From: Fermentibacter danicus
GTDB taxonomy: Bacteria > Fermentibacterota > Fermentibacteria > Fermentibacterales > Fermentibacteraceae
Reading direction: 5' to 3'
Assembly: GCA_001618615.1 (NCBI GenBank)
Contig: LKHB01000035.1
Span: forward strand, 1 to 15,754
DNA length: 15,754 nt
The translations under genes and the position numbers were made by a program. Under the pieces are notes generated by a model. It worked only from the letters and a program-made list of their open reading frames with translations. It did no database searches and was not told the origin of the DNA. Each line of letters begins with the position of its first letter. Position 1 is the first letter of the stretch. Below are positions 1 to 7,790 of this stretch, in pieces.

Positions 1-1889
1 GAAGGGCATTCACCCGCGGAGTATCCCCGGAGCGCGGTGTCGTTCGACGGATCGAAGTCGTCGTGATGGTACACGCTCGCTCCGATGAGCCAGCATCCGT
101 CTTCGAGATCCAGAACCGTCTCCAGCGTGTCGAGCGAGCCCGGTGCGGAATACGGGACGGGCAGCGAAGCGATGACCTCCAGGGGCGAGGCCGAGGAGTC
201 CGCATCCATGTCCAGGAAGAAGGTGAGCGTGGCGCCATCCGCGGGGAGCCCTCCGAAGTTGCCCACCGAAGCCCTGAGACTGACGAGGCCCGCCGGGGAG
301 GCGGTGGACAGGACTCCGACAGGCTCGATCCAAAAGCCGGCAAGACAGAGATCGAGCGAATCGAGCGGCGGAGGCACGACGCCGGGTGAGCCGCCGGGCC
401 CGGATGCGGCCCAGTTGAACTCGGCGTCGGGGCCGTTGAGCGATATCCGCTCGGCGGAGCAGCCGTTGCCCGGAGCGAGCGGTATGCCGTCGAGGCCGTC
501 ATCGTCACGAAGGAGCGGATCGTCCGAGGGTACGGGTGTCCCGTAGGTGGAGAGCACGTCCACGAGCCCGGTTCCGAACGGGCCGTAAAGAGTGACCGGA
601 TCGTCGGTCGTAAGGCCGTTTCCGAGCGTGGTGTTCCCCACTGTGGCGATCACGGTCGATTCCGGAAAGGCGTAGGGGCGTGAGCCGAAAGGATACTCCG
701 GGTCCAGGACGACCGCCGTGCAGCCGGACGGCAGCCATTGGGAGGTTCTCAGCCCGGGCCCGGGGAGTTCGCCCGTCCAGGGGATCAGGATGTCCACGGC
801 GTCGCCGTCGGTGATTCTGGAGCCGGCCAGGGGGTAGGCGCCGGGCCCTCCGTAGTATATCTCGATGAATTCGTCGCAGTCCTCGTCGATCGGATCGGCC
901 ATGACCTCGGAGATGACCGGCGGTACGCCTCCTGCGGGTGCGGCGCACGCCGTCGAGGCATCGTTGGCCGGGAACGAATCCTGACTGCACCGGGCGAGGC
1001 CGGTGATGCAGTACCAACCTGCGGGGAGCGTGACGGATGCGAAAATGGTGTCCCTCTCGCCGGGAAGCATCCCGAAGGGATCGACGGAGACCAGTTCAGT
1101 TTCACCTGGACCGAGTGCGGAGTCCGCATCGAGGTCGACAAAAAGTGAGAGTGTCCCCGAGGGGCAGGGTTGCGAGCCCGTGTAGAGGAAGGTCGCCGAT
1201 GCCTGTATCGGGAGACCCGGGGCGGGCTGGGCATCCTGCAGGACGACTCCTGTGCAGGACAGGTCGGGCCCCGAGGAGGAACCCGGGCCCGTGCCAGGCG
1301 AACCTCCGAACGGACCGGCAATCCAACTGCCCGAGGCGTCCGGCATGAAGTCCGAGAGCCGCTCCACGCTGAAACCGTCGCCGGGATCGAACGGGATGTC
1401 GTCCAGCCCGTCGTCATCGCGCTCGGACCAGTTGTCCGAAGGGACGGGGGTTCCGTAGGTGGATACCGCGTTGCTGTCCGCGGTGCCGCCTGCGTCGAAC
1501 AGGGTGAGAGGATCGGAGGAGGCGGCCAGCCCGTTGCAGATCGCCGCGTCGCCGGTGGTGAGGATGATGGTTCCGGGCGGGAAGTCGTATGCGGGATCGG
1601 AGACGTAGCCGGTTTCGAGCAGGACCGCATAACCGCCCGGAGGAATGATGGTTGTGCCGGTAACGGCGTCGGAATCGGGGAAGGTGCCGTGGACCGCCTC
1701 GTTCCACGCTTGAATTGTGTCGAGGGCGTCGCCGTCGGTCAGGGAGAAACCGGCCAGGTCCACCGGAGAGGCGGAGGGGTTGGATATCTCCACGAACTCG
1801 CAGCAGTCCTCGTTCAGGGGATTCGCCATGACCTCGGACAATACCGGAGTCTGACCCGAGAGCGCGATGACCAGTATTTGGATCATCAT
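1..1889 (-). CDS. Secreted-type lamin-tail-domain (LTD) repeat protein, N-terminal part (3' end outside window)
   Basis: The minus strand is open from an ATG at 1889 (a second ATG follows at 1886) to the left edge, giving 629 residues with no stop. Residues 1-12 are a short hydrophobic stretch that could be a weak signal peptide. Residues 15-201 and 324-504 are two clearly homologous domains. Both open with a SEVMA(N/D)P motif followed by E(F)(V/I)EI, carry L-A-G and TDGDA, and end with STYGTPVPSD, DDDGLD and a GGSPG segment. This is the pattern of lamin-tail domains, which occur in bacterial surface and secreted proteins as beta-sandwich modules. Each copy is followed by about 120 residues of a beta-rich, CARDB/Ig-like segment containing a DLDADS or DMDADS motif. 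No catalytic domain is visible in this part; one could lie beyond the edge. The gene is divergent from the ABC exporter at 1996. The LTD assignment is fairly sure; adhesin, scaffold or exonuclease-linked roles cannot be told apart. Confidence 0.85.
   Translation of the reverse strand, partial: MMIQILVIALSGQTPVLSEVMANPLNEDCCEFVEISNPSASPVDLAGFSLTDGDALDTIQAWNEAVHGTFPDSDAVTGTTIIPPGGYAVLLETGYVSDPAYDFPPGTIILTTGDAAICNGLAASSDPLTLFDAGGTADSNAVSTYGTPVPSDNWSERDDDGLDDIPFDPGDGFSVERLSDFMPDASGSWIAGPFGGSPGTGPGSSSGPDLSCTGVVLQDAQPAPGLPIQASATFLYTGSQPCPSGTLSLFVDLDADSALGPGETELVSVDPFGMLPGERDTIFASVTLPAGWYCITGLARCSQDSFPANDASTACAAPAGGVPPVISEVMADPIDEDCDEFIEIYYGGPGAYPLAGSRITDGDAVDILIPWTGELPGPGLRTSQWLPSGCTAVVLDPEYPFGSRPYAFPESTVIATVGNTTLGNGLTTDDPVTLYGPFGTGLVDVLSTYGTPVPSDDPLLRDDDGLDGIPLAPGNGCSAERISLNGPDAEFNWAASGPGGSPGVVPPPLDSLDLCLAGFWIEPVGVLSTASPAGLVSLRASVGNFGGLPADGATLTFFLDMDADSSASPLEVIASLPVPYSAPGSLDTLETVLDLEDGCWLIGASVYHHDDFDPSNDTALRGYSAGECP
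378..920 (-). repeat. LTD unit, copy 2 (protein residues 324-504)
   Basis: Second copy of the duplication, with SEVMADP, EDCDEFIEI, ITDGDA, STYGTPVPSD, LRDDDGLDGIP and GGSPG in the same order. Unit spacing is about 309 residues, because each LTD is followed by a roughly 120-residue beta-rich domain. Confidence 0.8.
1287..1847 (-). repeat. LTD unit, copy 1 (protein residues 15-201)
   Basis: First copy of an intragenic duplication. Shared landmarks with copy 2, in order, are SEVMANP, EDCCEFVEI, LTDGDA, STYGTPVPSD, ERDDDGLDDIP and GGSPG. Similarity is clear at protein level and patchy at DNA level, so the duplication is not recent. Confidence 0.8.
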
Positions 1890-1895
1890 GACCGA

Positions 1896-1924
1896 AGGGT
1901 ATCCCGGCCCGCGTCCGTCGTCAA
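1896..1924 (-). promoter_or_regulatory. Candidate promoter of the LTD gene, possibly giving a leaderless mRNA
   Basis: Read on the minus strand, TTGACG (1924-1919) is followed after 17 nt by TACCCT (1901-1896). The -35 matches consensus at five of six bases; the -10 matches at three of six, including the key T1, A2 and T6. The -10 ends only 6 nt before the ATG at 1889, so transcription would start at or next to the start codon. No Shine-Dalgarno precedes that ATG, which fits a leaderless message. The weak -10 keeps confidence moderate. Confidence 0.4.
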
Positions 1925-1983
1925 GAGGTCGTGTTCGGCCGGGCCCGAGCCCTTATGTTCGGGAACGATTGAAACCCGGGATC

Positions 1984-1990
1984 GAAAGGA
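1984..1990 (+). promoter_or_regulatory. Shine-Dalgarno fixing a TTG start for the ABC exporter
   Basis: GAAAGGA lies 5 nt before TTG at 1996. The frame stays open upstream to an ATG at 1867, but that ATG lies inside the divergent LTD coding region and has no comparable ribosome site. The 43 residues between them are Arg/Pro-rich and unlike an exporter N-terminus. Confidence 0.7.
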
Positions 1991-1995
1991 ACGCC

Positions 1996-3903
1996 TTGGC
2001 ATCAGGAAGAGCCCAATCCGCCTGGAGACTCGTCGGATTCGTGAGGCCCTACTCGGGCACGGTGGTCGTGGCCATGCTGTGCGCCGTCGTGTACGCCCTC
2101 TCGAGCGGCGCATCCATCGGGATGATCCTTCCCGTATTCGACGACGTGCTGAGCGGGAGGGAGGGTGATCGGACGGGCCGGTCGATCGGCGCCATCCTCT
2201 CGGAGGACGTCCTTCCCCTGGCGGGTTCCGCATTCGAAAGGCTGGCCGGCTTCGACCTCGATGGATCGGTGGAGGCCTTCTCGGAGACCGGCGCCGCCGC
2301 GAGGGCGGCCCTGAGGGAGGCTCCGGCGCGGGAGGCTCTCGCCGTGGTGATAGCCTTCATCGTGGTTCTCATAGTCTTGAAGAACCTCGCGGCGGTGATG
2401 CAGACCTTCTTCCTGGCGCGGGTCGAGCAGGGGGTTCTCTTCGACCTCAGGCGGGTGCTGTTCGGGCACATCCTCAGCCTCGATCTGGATTACTTCGCGA
2501 GGAGCAGGACGGGCGAACTGCTGAGCAGGATGACGGCGGACGTCGACCGTCTGAAGGGCGCCATATCGGAGGCGATGGTCAACGTGGCGAAGCAGGCCAT
2601 CCTCCTGGCGGTGTTCATGACCATCGCACTGATGGCCTCCTGGAAGCTCACTCTCGTCACGCTGGCCGTGCTTCCGCCCAGCGCTCTGGCCATCGGAGCC
2701 CTCGGGAAGAGGCTCAGGCGCAAGAGCCACAGGGCGCAGGAGAAGATGGCCGACTTCGCATCCGTGCTGCAGGAAACCTCGATCGGCATCAGGGTAGTGA
2801 AGGCCTTCTCCATGGAGGCGTTCGAGCAGAGGAGGTTCGACCGCATCCTGCGCTCCCACGCCAGGTTCGAGACGACGCTCCAGAGGCTCAAGGCGCTGGC
2901 CGGCCCCCTGACCGAGATCATAGGCATGGGCGCCAGCGCGCTCATCTTCTGGTACGGGGGGAACGAGGTTCTCGGGAAGGGCGGCATGACCCAGGGGCAG
3001 TTCTTCGTGTTCCTGGGAGCGGCGCTTTCGATGATCGACCCGGTGAAGGATCTCAGCAAGTCGATAACCAGGATTCAGGCCGGCATGGCTTCCAGCGACA
3101 GGATCTTCGCCATACTGGACGAGAAGCCGGCCGTGGTGGAATCCGCCGATCCCGTCGACATTTCCGGTTTCTCCGACTCGATAGTGTTCGAAGGGGTCAG
3201 CTTCGCCTATGACCGCGAGCAGGTCCTCCACGGCATAGATCTCACAGTCCGGGCCGGCGAGGTGGTCGCCCTCGTAGGTCCCAGCGGGGCCGGCAAGAGC
3301 ACGCTGGCCGACCTCCTGCCCAGGTTCATCGATCCGACACGGGGCAGGATCGTCATGGACGGCGTGGACATCAGGGACATGAGGCTCGCATCGCTCCGTG
3401 CGCTGATCGGCGTGGTGACGCAGGAGACCGTGCTCTTCAACGACACGATCAGGAACAACATCGCCTACGGCCACGCGGATCTTCCGCTCGAAAGGGTGCG
3501 GGAGGCGGCCGCGGCCGCCAGCATACTCGACTTCATCGAGGAACTCCCGGAGGGTTTCGAAACAATAATCGGCGAGAGGGGAGTGACGCTCTCCGGCGGA
3601 CAGAGGCAGAGGCTGGCGATAGCGAGAGCCATCCTGAAGAACCCCGCCATAATGGTTCTGGACGAGGCCACATCCTCCCTCGACACCGAGTCCGAACGCC
3701 AGGTCCAGAGGGCCATCGAGACGCTCGTGAGCGGCAGGACCGCCCTGATGATAGCGCACAGGCTCAGCACGATAAGACGGGCCGACAGGATCGTATTCCT
3801 GGAGGCCGGCAGGATCGTCGAGACCGGCACGCACGAGGAGCTGCTGGCGGCGGGGGGCAGATACAGGAAACTCTATGACCTCCAGTTCTCGGATGCGGTC
3901 TGA
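1996..3903 (+). CDS. MsbA-type ABC exporter (fused membrane and ATPase domains)
   Basis: A 635-residue half-transporter, expected to work as a homodimer in the inner membrane and to flip a lipid or amphiphile using ATP. The N-terminal half has the six-helix exporter fold, with hydrophobic spans near residues 15-45, 105-135, 190-235 and 300-345. Coupling and elbow motifs such as LDYFARSRTGELLSRM are present. The nucleotide-binding domain is complete: Walker A GPSGAGKS at 428-435, a Q-loop in VVTQET, signature LSGGQ at 532-536, Walker B with VLDE at 554-557, and H-loop His588 in IAHRLST. The loop between the first two helices, about residues 45-105, is longer than in Escherichia coli MsbA (582 residues in total). 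The GT9 gene overlaps its 3' end by 29 nt, which favours a lipid A-core flippase over a drug exporter. That substrate is inference. The TTG start is chosen for its GAAAGGA site. Confidence 0.93.
   Translation: MASGRAQSAWRLVGFVRPYSGTVVVAMLCAVVYALSSGASIGMILPVFDDVLSGREGDRTGRSIGAILSEDVLPLAGSAFERLAGFDLDGSVEAFSETGAAARAALREAPAREALAVVIAFIVVLIVLKNLAAVMQTFFLARVEQGVLFDLRRVLFGHILSLDLDYFARSRTGELLSRMTADVDRLKGAISEAMVNVAKQAILLAVFMTIALMASWKLTLVTLAVLPPSALAIGALGKRLRRKSHRAQEKMADFASVLQETSIGIRVVKAFSMEAFEQRRFDRILRSHARFETTLQRLKALAGPLTEIIGMGASALIFWYGGNEVLGKGGMTQGQFFVFLGAALSMIDPVKDLSKSITRIQAGMASSDRIFAILDEKPAVVESADPVDISGFSDSIVFEGVSFAYDREQVLHGIDLTVRAGEVVALVGPSGAGKSTLADLLPRFIDPTRGRIVMDGVDIRDMRLASLRALIGVVTQETVLFNDTIRNNIAYGHADLPLERVREAAAAASILDFIEELPEGFETIIGERGVTLSGGQRQRLAIARAILKNPAIMVLDEATSSLDTESERQVQRAIETLVSGRTALMIAHRLSTIRRADRIVFLEAGRIVETGTHEELLAAGGRYRKLYDLQFSDAV
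3865..3870 (+). promoter_or_regulatory. Shine-Dalgarno inside the exporter gene for the GT9 gene
   Basis: AGGAAA lies about 5-6 nt before ATG 3875 and favours that start over a second in-frame ATG at 3893, which would shorten the overlap with the exporter from 29 to 11 nt. Confidence 0.55.
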
Positions 3904-4822
3904 AGCCTCCGCCGTCCTGAGGCTCCATTCCCTCGGGGACGTCGTCCTGTGCCAGCCTGCGGCCTCCCTGCTCGCGAAGGCGGGGGAGGTGAGATTCCTG
4001 GTCTCCGACGCCTACATCCCGCTCGTGGAGAGATTCGGCCCCGGAGTCGTCCCCGTCGGCATCCCCGAGCGCGGCACTGTTTCTGCGATCCGCAGAGCCC
4101 TGGGCTCATTCCGGCCCGTCCGGACGGTTGACCTGCAGGGAAGCATCACCACCATGCTGGGGACATGGCCCGGGAGGGTGTCGCGCTTCAGGATGGACAG
4201 ACGGCACCGGAAAAGGGTCATGCGAGGCGAGGGGGCCATGCCCCTGCGGTATGGTCAATTCTGCAGAACGGCGGGATTCGCGGTTTCCCCGCCTCCGGTG
4301 CTGGAACGCCGCTCCGGACCCGCGGGGACCTTCTCCGTAGGGCTGGTCTGCGGCGGGAGATGGCGATTGAAATCGATCCCGGAGGCGGTCGTCTCCGAAC
4401 TGGCCAGACTTTTCTACGATCTGGACGGGGCAAGGGTGACACTCATAGGCGGGCCCGAAGATGCCGGCGCCGTCGAAAGAGCGGCCGCGGGCGCCTGCCG
4501 GAGCGGCATCGGACGCTTCTGCGGTGAGGGCGGGGTGGCGGGTCTTCTCGATGTTCTCGAGCGCCAGCATCTGGTCGTGTCGCCCGACTCGGGCCCGGCG
4601 CACGCCGCGAGAGCCCTGGGAGTACCGACGCTCGTTGTCTTCACGTCCACTTCGACGAGGCTCGGTTTCTGGTCGTCCGAAGGGACGGCGGGCCCATTCG
4701 CGCCATGCAGCCCATGCCACAGACACGGCGGCATCCGCTGCCCCCGCGGGAACGAGGAATGCAGGACGTCGATCCTCCCCCTGGAGGTCTATCGCGCCGC
4801 CAGGGCGCTGGTGGAGCCATAA
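3875..4822 (+). CDS. Glycosyltransferase family 9, ADP-heptose:LPS heptosyltransferase-like
   Basis: A 315-residue GT-B fold enzyme of family 9, which transfers heptose or a similar sugar onto the LPS core in the cytoplasm. Residues 12-30 carry the family opening (L-R-L-H-S-L-G-D-V-V-L, then P-A). Residues 236-249 hold the donor-site motif SPDSGPAHAARALG, equivalent to the family's DSGP-H-A. A cysteine-rich tail follows: C278-x2-C281, C289 and C296, as in many GT9 proteins, ending in PLEVYRAA. Length is slightly below the usual 330-360. It overlaps the exporter by 29 nt, and its TAA shares one base with the mutS start, so the three are probably cotranslated. Which sugar it moves cannot be read from sequence; LPS-core or another surface glycan fits the exporter neighbour. 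Confidence 0.88.
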   Translation: MTSSSRMRSEASAVLRLHSLGDVVLCQPAASLLAKAGEVRFLVSDAYIPLVERFGPGVVPVGIPERGTVSAIRRALGSFRPVRTVDLQGSITTMLGTWPGRVSRFRMDRRHRKRVMRGEGAMPLRYGQFCRTAGFAVSPPPVLERRSGPAGTFSVGLVCGGRWRLKSIPEAVVSELARLFYDLDGARVTLIGGPEDAGAVERAAAGACRSGIGRFCGEGGVAGLLDVLERQHLVVSPDSGPAHAARALGVPTLVVFTSTSTRLGFWSSEGTAGPFAPCSPCHRHGGIRCPRGNEECRTSILPLEVYRAARALVEP

Positions 4823-7380
4823 TGAGCACCCCGCTGATGGAGCAGTACCTGAAGGAGCGGGAGAGGCATCCCGGGAAGCTGCTGCTGTTCCAGATGGGTG
4901 ATTTCTTCGAAACCTTCTTCGACGATGCGGCGACTCTCTCCAGGGTGCTCGGGATCACTCTGACCTCCCGCGACCTGGACAGGGAGACGGGAGACCGGAT
5001 CCCGCTGGCCGGGTTCCCCGTCCACGCGCTCGACAACTACCTGCCCAGGCTCATCAGGGCGGGGCTCCGCATAGCTATCTGCGAACAGACCGAGGATCCC
5101 TCGAAGGCGAAGAAGCTCGTCCGCAGGGAGGTCACCGAGATCATCACACCCGGCACGCTGGTGTCGGGTCAGGCGCTGGGGGAGAGGGAGACCGCTCTTC
5201 TCGCATCCCTCCACTCGGCCGGGGACAGATGGGCGGCTGCGTTCTGCGATCTCTCCACCGGCTCCGTCGACGCCCTGAGGGGAACGAGGGAGACCGTACT
5301 GGAGGAACTGGTGCGAAGGGCTCCCCGGGAGATACTGGTTCAGGACGACCCCGCCGGAGACTCCGCAGGCGCAGTACCTCCGGCGGCTTCCGCAGCGGTG
5401 AGTGTTCTGGAGTCATGGCGGTTCGGTGTCGCGGCCGCCACGGACTGCATCAGGAGGAGACTCCGGGTCTCCGCGCTGGAAGGGCTGGGACTGGAGGATG
5501 CGCCTGAGGCCCTGGGAGCCCTGGGGGCGCTGCTGTCCTACGTCGAGGACGTAAAACGCAGCCTGTCGGCTTCTCTCGAGTTCACCGGGCTGTACAGCCC
5601 CTCCGACATCCTCGTCATAGACCGCACCAGCGCCCTCGCGCTCGACCTGGTTGACACTTCCGGGCCCGACAGGGAGGTCGTCCTGGCGGACGCGACCGAC
5701 CGCACCTCCACCCCCGGAGGAGGCAGGATGTACAGGAACTGGCTCCTCTCGCCCCCCAGGGACCGGGCCGAGATCAGTTCCAGGTACGATGCGGTGGAGG
5801 AACTCCTCAATACCGGAATCTGGCGCGGAGCATCCGAACTGCTCGCCTCCTGCTGCGATCTCGAGCGGCAGGCGGGCCGCCTCATGACTGCGAAGAGCAC
5901 GCCACGGGACCTGTATTCGATAGGCGCGACGGCGGCGCTGCTGCCCGGGCTGGTGCAGGAGATCTCCTCCTGTGGCTCGGTTCAGCTCGCAGCGGTTTCC
6001 TCGATGGACACCCTGGACGATCTGGGCGCGGAGATCAGGCGCGTGCTCGTGCCAGATCCCCCGGCGAAGCCCGGCGGAGGAGACACGATCGCGAAAGGTG
6101 TGTCGGCCGAACTGGACGAGCTCCGGGAAGCGAGGCACGGCGGCAGGAGCTGGCTGTCAGGCATCGAGGAGAAGGAGAGGCGCGAGACAGGGATACAGAA
6201 GCTCTCGATCGGCTTCAACAGGGTGTTCGGCTATTACATCGAAGTCCCGAGGAGCATGTCGGGCATGGTTCCCGACAGGTACGTCCGGAGGCAGACCCTC
6301 ACCGGAAGCGAGAGGTATTCGACACCGGAGCTGCGGGAGATGGAGTCGAAGATACTGAAGGCCGAGGAGGGCATCGAACGCCTCGAGAGGGAGATGGTGG
6401 AGAAGCTGCGCGGGGAAGTGGCGGCCGGGGCCTCGAGGATCAGGAATACAGGAATGCTCCTGTCCCGTCTGGACGTATTCTGCGGGATGGCCCGCCTGGC
6501 CTCGGAGCGGGCGTATGTCCGGCCCGTGCTCGCGGATTCGCCGTGCTTCAGGCTCGAGGATGGGCGCCATCCGGTGCTGGATCTCATCCTGCCCTCCGGG
6601 GAGTGCGTGCCGAATTCGATCAGGATGGATGCCGACAGGAGGATACTGATAATCACCGGGCCGAACATGGCGGGCAAGTCGACGCTGCTGAGGCAGGCCG
6701 CCCAGACGCTGACGATGGCTCAGGCGGGCTCCTTCGTCCCTGCCGCCTCCTTCGCGTTCTCCCCCGTGGACAGGCTCTTCACCCGGATAGGCTCTGCAGA
6801 CAGGCTGGCCAGGGGGCAGTCGACATTCCTGCTCGAGATGGCGGACGCCGCGGCGGTGCTCAACCAGTCCACGCCCGAGAGTTTCGCCGTGATCGACGAG
6901 ATGGGAAGGGGAACAAGCACCTACGACGGGCTGGCTCTCGCGGGCGCAATTCTTGAATCGCTCCACGACAGCCCCGTACACAGGCCGCTGGTGCTCTTCG
7001 CCACGCACTATCACGAACTCACCAGGCTGCCCGCCGATCTGAAGGCGGCGGCGAACTTAAACGTCCCGGTTAAGGAGACCCGATCCGGGATCGTCTTCCT
7101 CTACCGGGCCGCGGAAGGCCCTGCGGACAGGTCCTACGGCATCCACGTCGCCGCCATGGCCGGTGTGCCTCCCGTGGTTACGGCCAGAGCCGCCAGGATT
7201 CTCGCCAGGCTCGAGAAGGACGGACTCTCACGGGCGGATTCAACGGACGGCCAGATGTCCATGGACTTCGGCTCTCCTTCGGATGCCCTCGTCCAACTGC
7301 TCAGGAGCGTGTCGCCGGACACCCTCACCCCGAGGGAGGCACAGCAGATCCTCTACGAACTCAGGGGCATGATCGACTGA
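4822..7380 (+). CDS. mutS: DNA mismatch repair protein MutS
   Basis: An 852-residue, full-length MutS1, which binds mismatches and small loops as a dimer and recruits MutL. The mismatch-reading motif is intact: GDFFETFFDDA, with F28-F29-E30 equivalent to the Phe-x-Glu wedge. Connector, lever (about 255-550) and clamp regions follow. The ATPase has Walker A GPNMAGKS at 613-620, Walker B VIDE at 690-693, GRGTSTYDGLA just after, and ATHYHELTRLP further on. A helix-rich tail ends in LTPREAQQILYEL. This layout separates it from MutS2, which lacks domain I and carries a Smr domain. The ATG at 4822 forms TAATG with the GT9 stop and has GGTGGAG upstream; an in-frame ATG at 4705 lies inside GT9 and adds 39 residues unlike MutS. 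The family is certain. Being coupled to LPS-type genes is the unusual part. Confidence 0.98.
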   Translation: MSTPLMEQYLKERERHPGKLLLFQMGDFFETFFDDAATLSRVLGITLTSRDLDRETGDRIPLAGFPVHALDNYLPRLIRAGLRIAICEQTEDPSKAKKLVRREVTEIITPGTLVSGQALGERETALLASLHSAGDRWAAAFCDLSTGSVDALRGTRETVLEELVRRAPREILVQDDPAGDSAGAVPPAASAAVSVLESWRFGVAAATDCIRRRLRVSALEGLGLEDAPEALGALGALLSYVEDVKRSLSASLEFTGLYSPSDILVIDRTSALALDLVDTSGPDREVVLADATDRTSTPGGGRMYRNWLLSPPRDRAEISSRYDAVEELLNTGIWRGASELLASCCDLERQAGRLMTAKSTPRDLYSIGATAALLPGLVQEISSCGSVQLAAVSSMDTLDDLGAEIRRVLVPDPPAKPGGGDTIAKGVSAELDELREARHGGRSWLSGIEEKERRETGIQKLSIGFNRVFGYYIEVPRSMSGMVPDRYVRRQTLTGSERYSTPELREMESKILKAEEGIERLEREMVEKLRGEVAAGASRIRNTGMLLSRLDVFCGMARLASERAYVRPVLADSPCFRLEDGRHPVLDLILPSGECVPNSIRMDADRRILIITGPNMAGKSTLLRQAAQTLTMAQAGSFVPAASFAFSPVDRLFTRIGSADRLARGQSTFLLEMADAAAVLNQSTPESFAVIDEMGRGTSTYDGLALAGAILESLHDSPVHRPLVLFATHYHELTRLPADLKAAANLNVPVKETRSGIVFLYRAAEGPADRSYGIHVAAMAGVPPVVTARAARILARLEKDGLSRADSTDGQMSMDFGSPSDALVQLLRSVSPDTLTPREAQQILYELRGMID

Positions 7381-7392
7381 CGCAAACGAATG

Positions 7393-7421
7393 TTTACATC
7401 CGGTCCTGCATCCTCCATATT
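7393..7421 (+). promoter_or_regulatory. Sigma-70-like promoter upstream of the 85-residue protein
   Basis: TTTACA (7393-7398, five of six consensus bases) and CATATT (7416-7421, four of six) are separated by exactly 17 nt. Transcription would begin near 7428, just before the AGGGAG ribosome site. The stretch is more AT-rich than its surroundings and lies directly after the mutS stop, so it probably starts a new transcript carrying the small gene and the kinase. Confidence 0.6.
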
Positions 7422-7430
7422 CCCCCGCGA

Positions 7431-7436
7431 AGGGAG
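7431..7436 (+). promoter_or_regulatory. Shine-Dalgarno choosing ATG 7443
   Basis: AGGGAG ends 6 nt before ATG 7443. It abuts the other in-frame ATG at 7437, which leaves no spacer, so 7443 is the better start. Confidence 0.6.
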
Positions 7437-7442
7437 ATGAGG

Positions 7443-7700
7443 ATGGAGTATCAGGACAGGCAGAACGATCAGGGGTGGTCGGCGCGTCTGGCCGGCAGGG
7501 CCGGCATTGTCGCCCGACCCTCCAGGGTGAGGCTCGTGGATTCCGGTCTGGTGGCGGCATTCTTCAAGGACGGAGAAGCAGACGGTCTTCCCGTCCCGGG
7601 GGCGGCCTGGGTGCTCGAAAACGGCTGCAGATCGCTCCTGATAAGAACCCTGGCTGTCAGAAGGCGCGCTCCGGGCGGAATACTCGTGCTGGCAGGCTGA
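7443..7700 (+). CDS. Hypothetical protein, 85 residues
   Basis: I do not recognise this protein. It is soluble, with no signal peptide or membrane span. It starts polar (MEYQDRQNDQGW) and continues with alternating hydrophobic and basic residues. A single Cys sits in LENGCRSLL, and it ends APGGILVLAG, which suggests a small beta-rich fold. Codon use (AGG arginine, CTG/GTG, ATA isoleucine) matches the large genes. It has its own promoter-like sequence and a properly spaced AGGGAG site. It lies 62 nt after mutS and 90 nt before the presumed kinase start, so it may be cotranscribed with the kinase. It could be a small regulator or partner of that kinase, but nothing in the sequence proves this. 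Confidence 0.6.
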   Translation: MEYQDRQNDQGWSARLAGRAGIVARPSRVRLVDSGLVAAFFKDGEADGLPVPGAAWVLENGCRSLLIRTLAVRRRAPGGILVLAG

Positions 7701-7775
7701 GGAGCCCGAGGGATGACAGCGGAGGCCGCAATCATCATGTAAGCATGTTGTAGCCGGAGTCAGTCCTAACGGCGC

Positions 7776-7783
7776 GAAAGGGG
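7776..7783 (+). promoter_or_regulatory. Shine-Dalgarno before a CTG codon, the probable kinase start
   Basis: GAAAGGGG is followed after 7 nt by CTG at 7791, in frame with the kinase. The frame is open from 7770, just after a TAA at 7767. No ATG, GTG or TTG occurs in frame before ATG 7944, and that ATG has no Shine-Dalgarno. The 90 nt between the small gene and 7791 show nothing else I can name. Confidence 0.45.
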
Positions 7784-7790
7784 TCTACTC

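Noticed and set aside
785..1630. Minus-strand ORFs at 10-333, 505-1017, 785-1630 and 1414-1707
   Set aside because: All lie in other frames of the LTD gene, whose own frame is open across 1-1889 and shows repeated domain motifs. Their proteins are Arg/Pro/Ser-rich shadows.
1931..1959. Possible exporter promoter with TATGTT at 1954-1959
   Set aside because: No acceptable -35 box lies 16-18 nt upstream, so it is not listed as a promoter.
1170..2168. Plus-strand ORF of 332 codons opposite the LTD gene
   Set aside because: Composition is Arg/Gly/Glu-rich without domains, and it overlaps both the LTD frame and the exporter start.
2002..3834. Long minus-strand ORF (610 codons) antisense to the exporter
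   Set aside because: Its protein is rich in His, Arg, Gly and Pro with no motif, while the plus strand carries every ABC motif. It is a GC-bias shadow.
7737..7752. CATG-TAAG-CATG small palindrome in the kinase leader
   Set aside because: A 4-bp stem is too weak to call an operator or terminator.
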